Source: Burkholderiales bacterium
GTDB taxonomy: Bacteria; Pseudomonadota; Gammaproteobacteria; Burkholderiales; SG8-39
Direction of reading: 5' to 3'
Length of the DNA: 9,825 nucleotides
Assembly (NCBI GenBank): GCA_016649475.1
Contig: JAENXP010000043.1
Location: 1 to 9,825 of the forward strand
Under the pieces are notes generated by a model. It saw nothing but the letters and a program-made list of their open reading frames with translations, ran no database searches and was not told the origin of the DNA. The translations under genes were made by a program, and so were the position numbers. Shown here piece after piece: positions 8,892 to 9,825 of this stretch. The first letter of the stretch is position 1. Every line of letters begins with the position of its first letter.

Positions 8892-9199
8892 TGTTCCATT
8901 GGATGGCGTGGACCACCCCGGTAGCCGTGTTCTTCAGCAGCATCGGACTGATGCTGGTGGGCATGACGCTGTGGGAACTGAAATCGCCCACCGTGATGCG
9001 CAAAGGCTTTCTGCCCATCGCGACGACCCGTGGCGACCGGCTCTTCATCGGCCTGCTCAGCGCGGGCTACATCAATCTGGCGTTTGTCGGGCTCACCGGC
9101 AGATTCGCCGAGTGGTTTCATCTTGAACACGAGCCCAGCGTGTGGATCAGCTTTGTGATTTCAATGGCCGTACTGGGATTCATCATGAACAAGGGCTGA
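8891..9199 (+). CDS. glpU: Small DUF2160 membrane protein GlpU
   Basis: This is a small inner-membrane protein of the DUF2160 family, always recalled beside glycerol-type ABC transporters and named GlpU in the Rhizobium operon; its function is not known. The 102 residues form three clear membrane segments (about 7-29, 51-70 and 83-99), joined by a basic loop with SPTVMRKGFLPI and a TTRGDRLFIG motif. It lacks an EAA loop, ATPase motifs and a signal peptide, so it is neither a standard permease nor a binding protein. Two consecutive ATGs occur at 8888 and 8891. The second is preferred because AAGGAGA is then 6 bases away and because it forms TGATG with the upstream mini-ORF; the first would add one Met. 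It lies between glpQ and glpV. An accessory or stabilising role in the transporter is inference. Confidence 0.85.
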   Translation: MFHWMAWTTPVAVFFSSIGLMLVGMTLWELKSPTVMRKGFLPIATTRGDRLFIGLLSAGYINLAFVGLTGRFAEWFHLEHEPSVWISFVISMAVLGFIMNKG

Positions 9200-9291
9200 A
9201 CGCGAACCAGGGAATCCGGCCCGAAGCTTCCCCGGGGCCGTGGTGACCAACACGACACGCGGGGAGGCGCACACGAACCGGGAGATTAGCA
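9200..9291 (+). other. glpU-glpV intercistronic gap with hairpin
   Basis: This 92-base stretch is the only untranslated gap of the glpD-glpV series. CGGCCC (9217-9222) pairs with GGGCCG (9235-9240) around a 12-base loop that contains the palindrome GAAGCTTC. No T-run follows, so full termination is unlikely. CGAACC followed by a GGGA-type run occurs twice, at 9203 and 9275; the second copy includes the glpV ribosome site GGGAG (9280-9284). A stabilising or differential-expression role for abundant GlpV is inference. Confidence 0.4.
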
Positions 9292-9825
9292 ATGAAATTA
9301 CGCCACACCACGATAGCCCTGGCCGTCGCTTGCGCGGTAGCCGGGCATGCATGGGCCGGAGAGGGCGAGGCCAAGAAATGGATCGACACGGAGTTCCAGC
9401 CGTCCACGCTGACCAAGGATCAGCAAATGGCGGAGATGAAATGGTTTATCGCGGCGGCCAAAAAGCTCCAGGCCAAAGGCGTGAAGGAGATCTCGGTCGT
9501 ATCGGAAACGATCACGACGCACGAGTACGAATCGAAGACGCTGGCCAAGGCCTTCGCGGAGATTACCGGCATTACGGTGAAGCACGACCTGATCCAGGAA
9601 GGCGACGTGGTCGAAAAGCTGCAGACCTCGATGCAGTCGGGCAAGTCGATCTATGACGGCTGGATTAGCGACTCCGACCTGATCGGGACGCACTATCGCT
9701 ACGGCAAGATCATGAACCTGACCGATTACATGGCCGGCAAAGGCAAGGAGTGGACCAACCCCGGCCTCGACCTCAAGGACTTCATCGGCACCAGTTTTAC
9801 CACGGCACCCGACAAGAAGCTGTAC
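9292..9825 (+). CDS. glpV: Periplasmic glycerol-binding protein GlpV, first 178 codons (partial)
   Basis: GlpV is the secreted receptor that delivers substrate to GlpPQ-GlpST. The frame is open without a stop from the ATG at 9292 to the window end. A clean Sec signal peptide covers residues 1-22: a KLR n-region, hydrophobic TTIALAVACAVAG, and predicted cleavage after AWA before GEGEAKKW. It lacks a lipobox, so it should be a free periplasmic protein. The mature start, with FQPSTLTKDQQMAEMKWF, THEYESKTLAKAFAEITG and EGDVVEKLQTSMQSGKSIYD, resembles what I recall of the GlpV-type solute-binding family, which is large (near 570-580 residues), so about two thirds is missing. The ribosome site is GGGAG, 7 bases upstream. 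It follows glpU after 92 untranslated bases. Family and role are strongly supported by operon context; substrate specificity cannot be read from this fragment. Confidence 0.9.
   Translation, partial: MKLRHTTIALAVACAVAGHAWAGEGEAKKWIDTEFQPSTLTKDQQMAEMKWFIAAAKKLQAKGVKEISVVSETITTHEYESKTLAKAFAEITGITVKHDLIQEGDVVEKLQTSMQSGKSIYDGWISDSDLIGTHYRYGKIMNLTDYMAGKGKEWTNPGLDLKDFIGTSFTTAPDKKLY

Noticed and set aside
9240..9656. 138-residue GTG-started frame across the glpV start
   Set aside because: Out of frame with the signal-peptide-bearing glpV, which stays open to the window end and has the proper ribosome site.

Overview
The window (about 60-65% G+C by eye) looks like a chromosomal segment of a proteobacterium, most likely a betaproteobacterium. 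This rests on the block DUF2889 - sucC - sucD, an arrangement I recall from betaproteobacterial genomes, and on the high-GC codon use. No rRNA, tRNA, insertion sequence, integrase or CRISPR array is visible. All genes look intact except the two cut by the window edges (sucD on the left, glpV on the right).

Left part, all on the minus strand: the start of sucD (1-242), sucC (337-1503), a DUF2889 gene (1572-2129) and a DeoR-family regulator, glpR (2227-2991). SucCD is succinyl-CoA synthetase of the TCA cycle. A near-ideal FNR/Anr-type palindrome lies just upstream of sucC. A perfect 9-bp inverted repeat sits between sucC and sucD.

Right part, all on the plus strand: glpD (3197-4885), two different ABC ATPases glpS (4920-6005) and glpT (6007-7083), two permeases glpP (7080-7973) and glpQ (7966-8778), a small DUF2160 membrane protein glpU (8891-9199), and the first 178 codons of a periplasmic binding protein glpV (9292 to window end). 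Gene order and protein content match the glycerol ABC-transporter operon glpDSTPQUV described in Rhizobium leguminosarum. These gene names follow that system: glpT, glpP and glpQ here are not the E. coli proteins of similar name. The inferred pathway is GlpV capturing glycerol in the periplasm, GlpPQ-GlpST importing it with ATP, a glycerol kinase outside the window making glycerol-3-phosphate, and GlpD oxidising that to dihydroxyacetone phosphate with electrons going to quinone. GlpR, divergent from glpD, would repress until glycerol-3-phosphate appears.

The most interesting signals are three. First, the two ATPases have complementary motif losses: GlpS has no H-loop histidine and GlpT has no LSGGQ signature. 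One composite ATP site therefore looks canonical and the other is degenerate at both defining positions. Second, the two gaps inside the glpD-glpU block (glpD/glpS and glpQ/glpU) are each exactly bridged by a mini-ORF that starts in an ATGA overlap and ends in a TGATG overlap, so the block reads as continuously translated. Third, the glpR-glpD intergenic region carries a 10-bp-phased tandem array that could be the GlpR operator.
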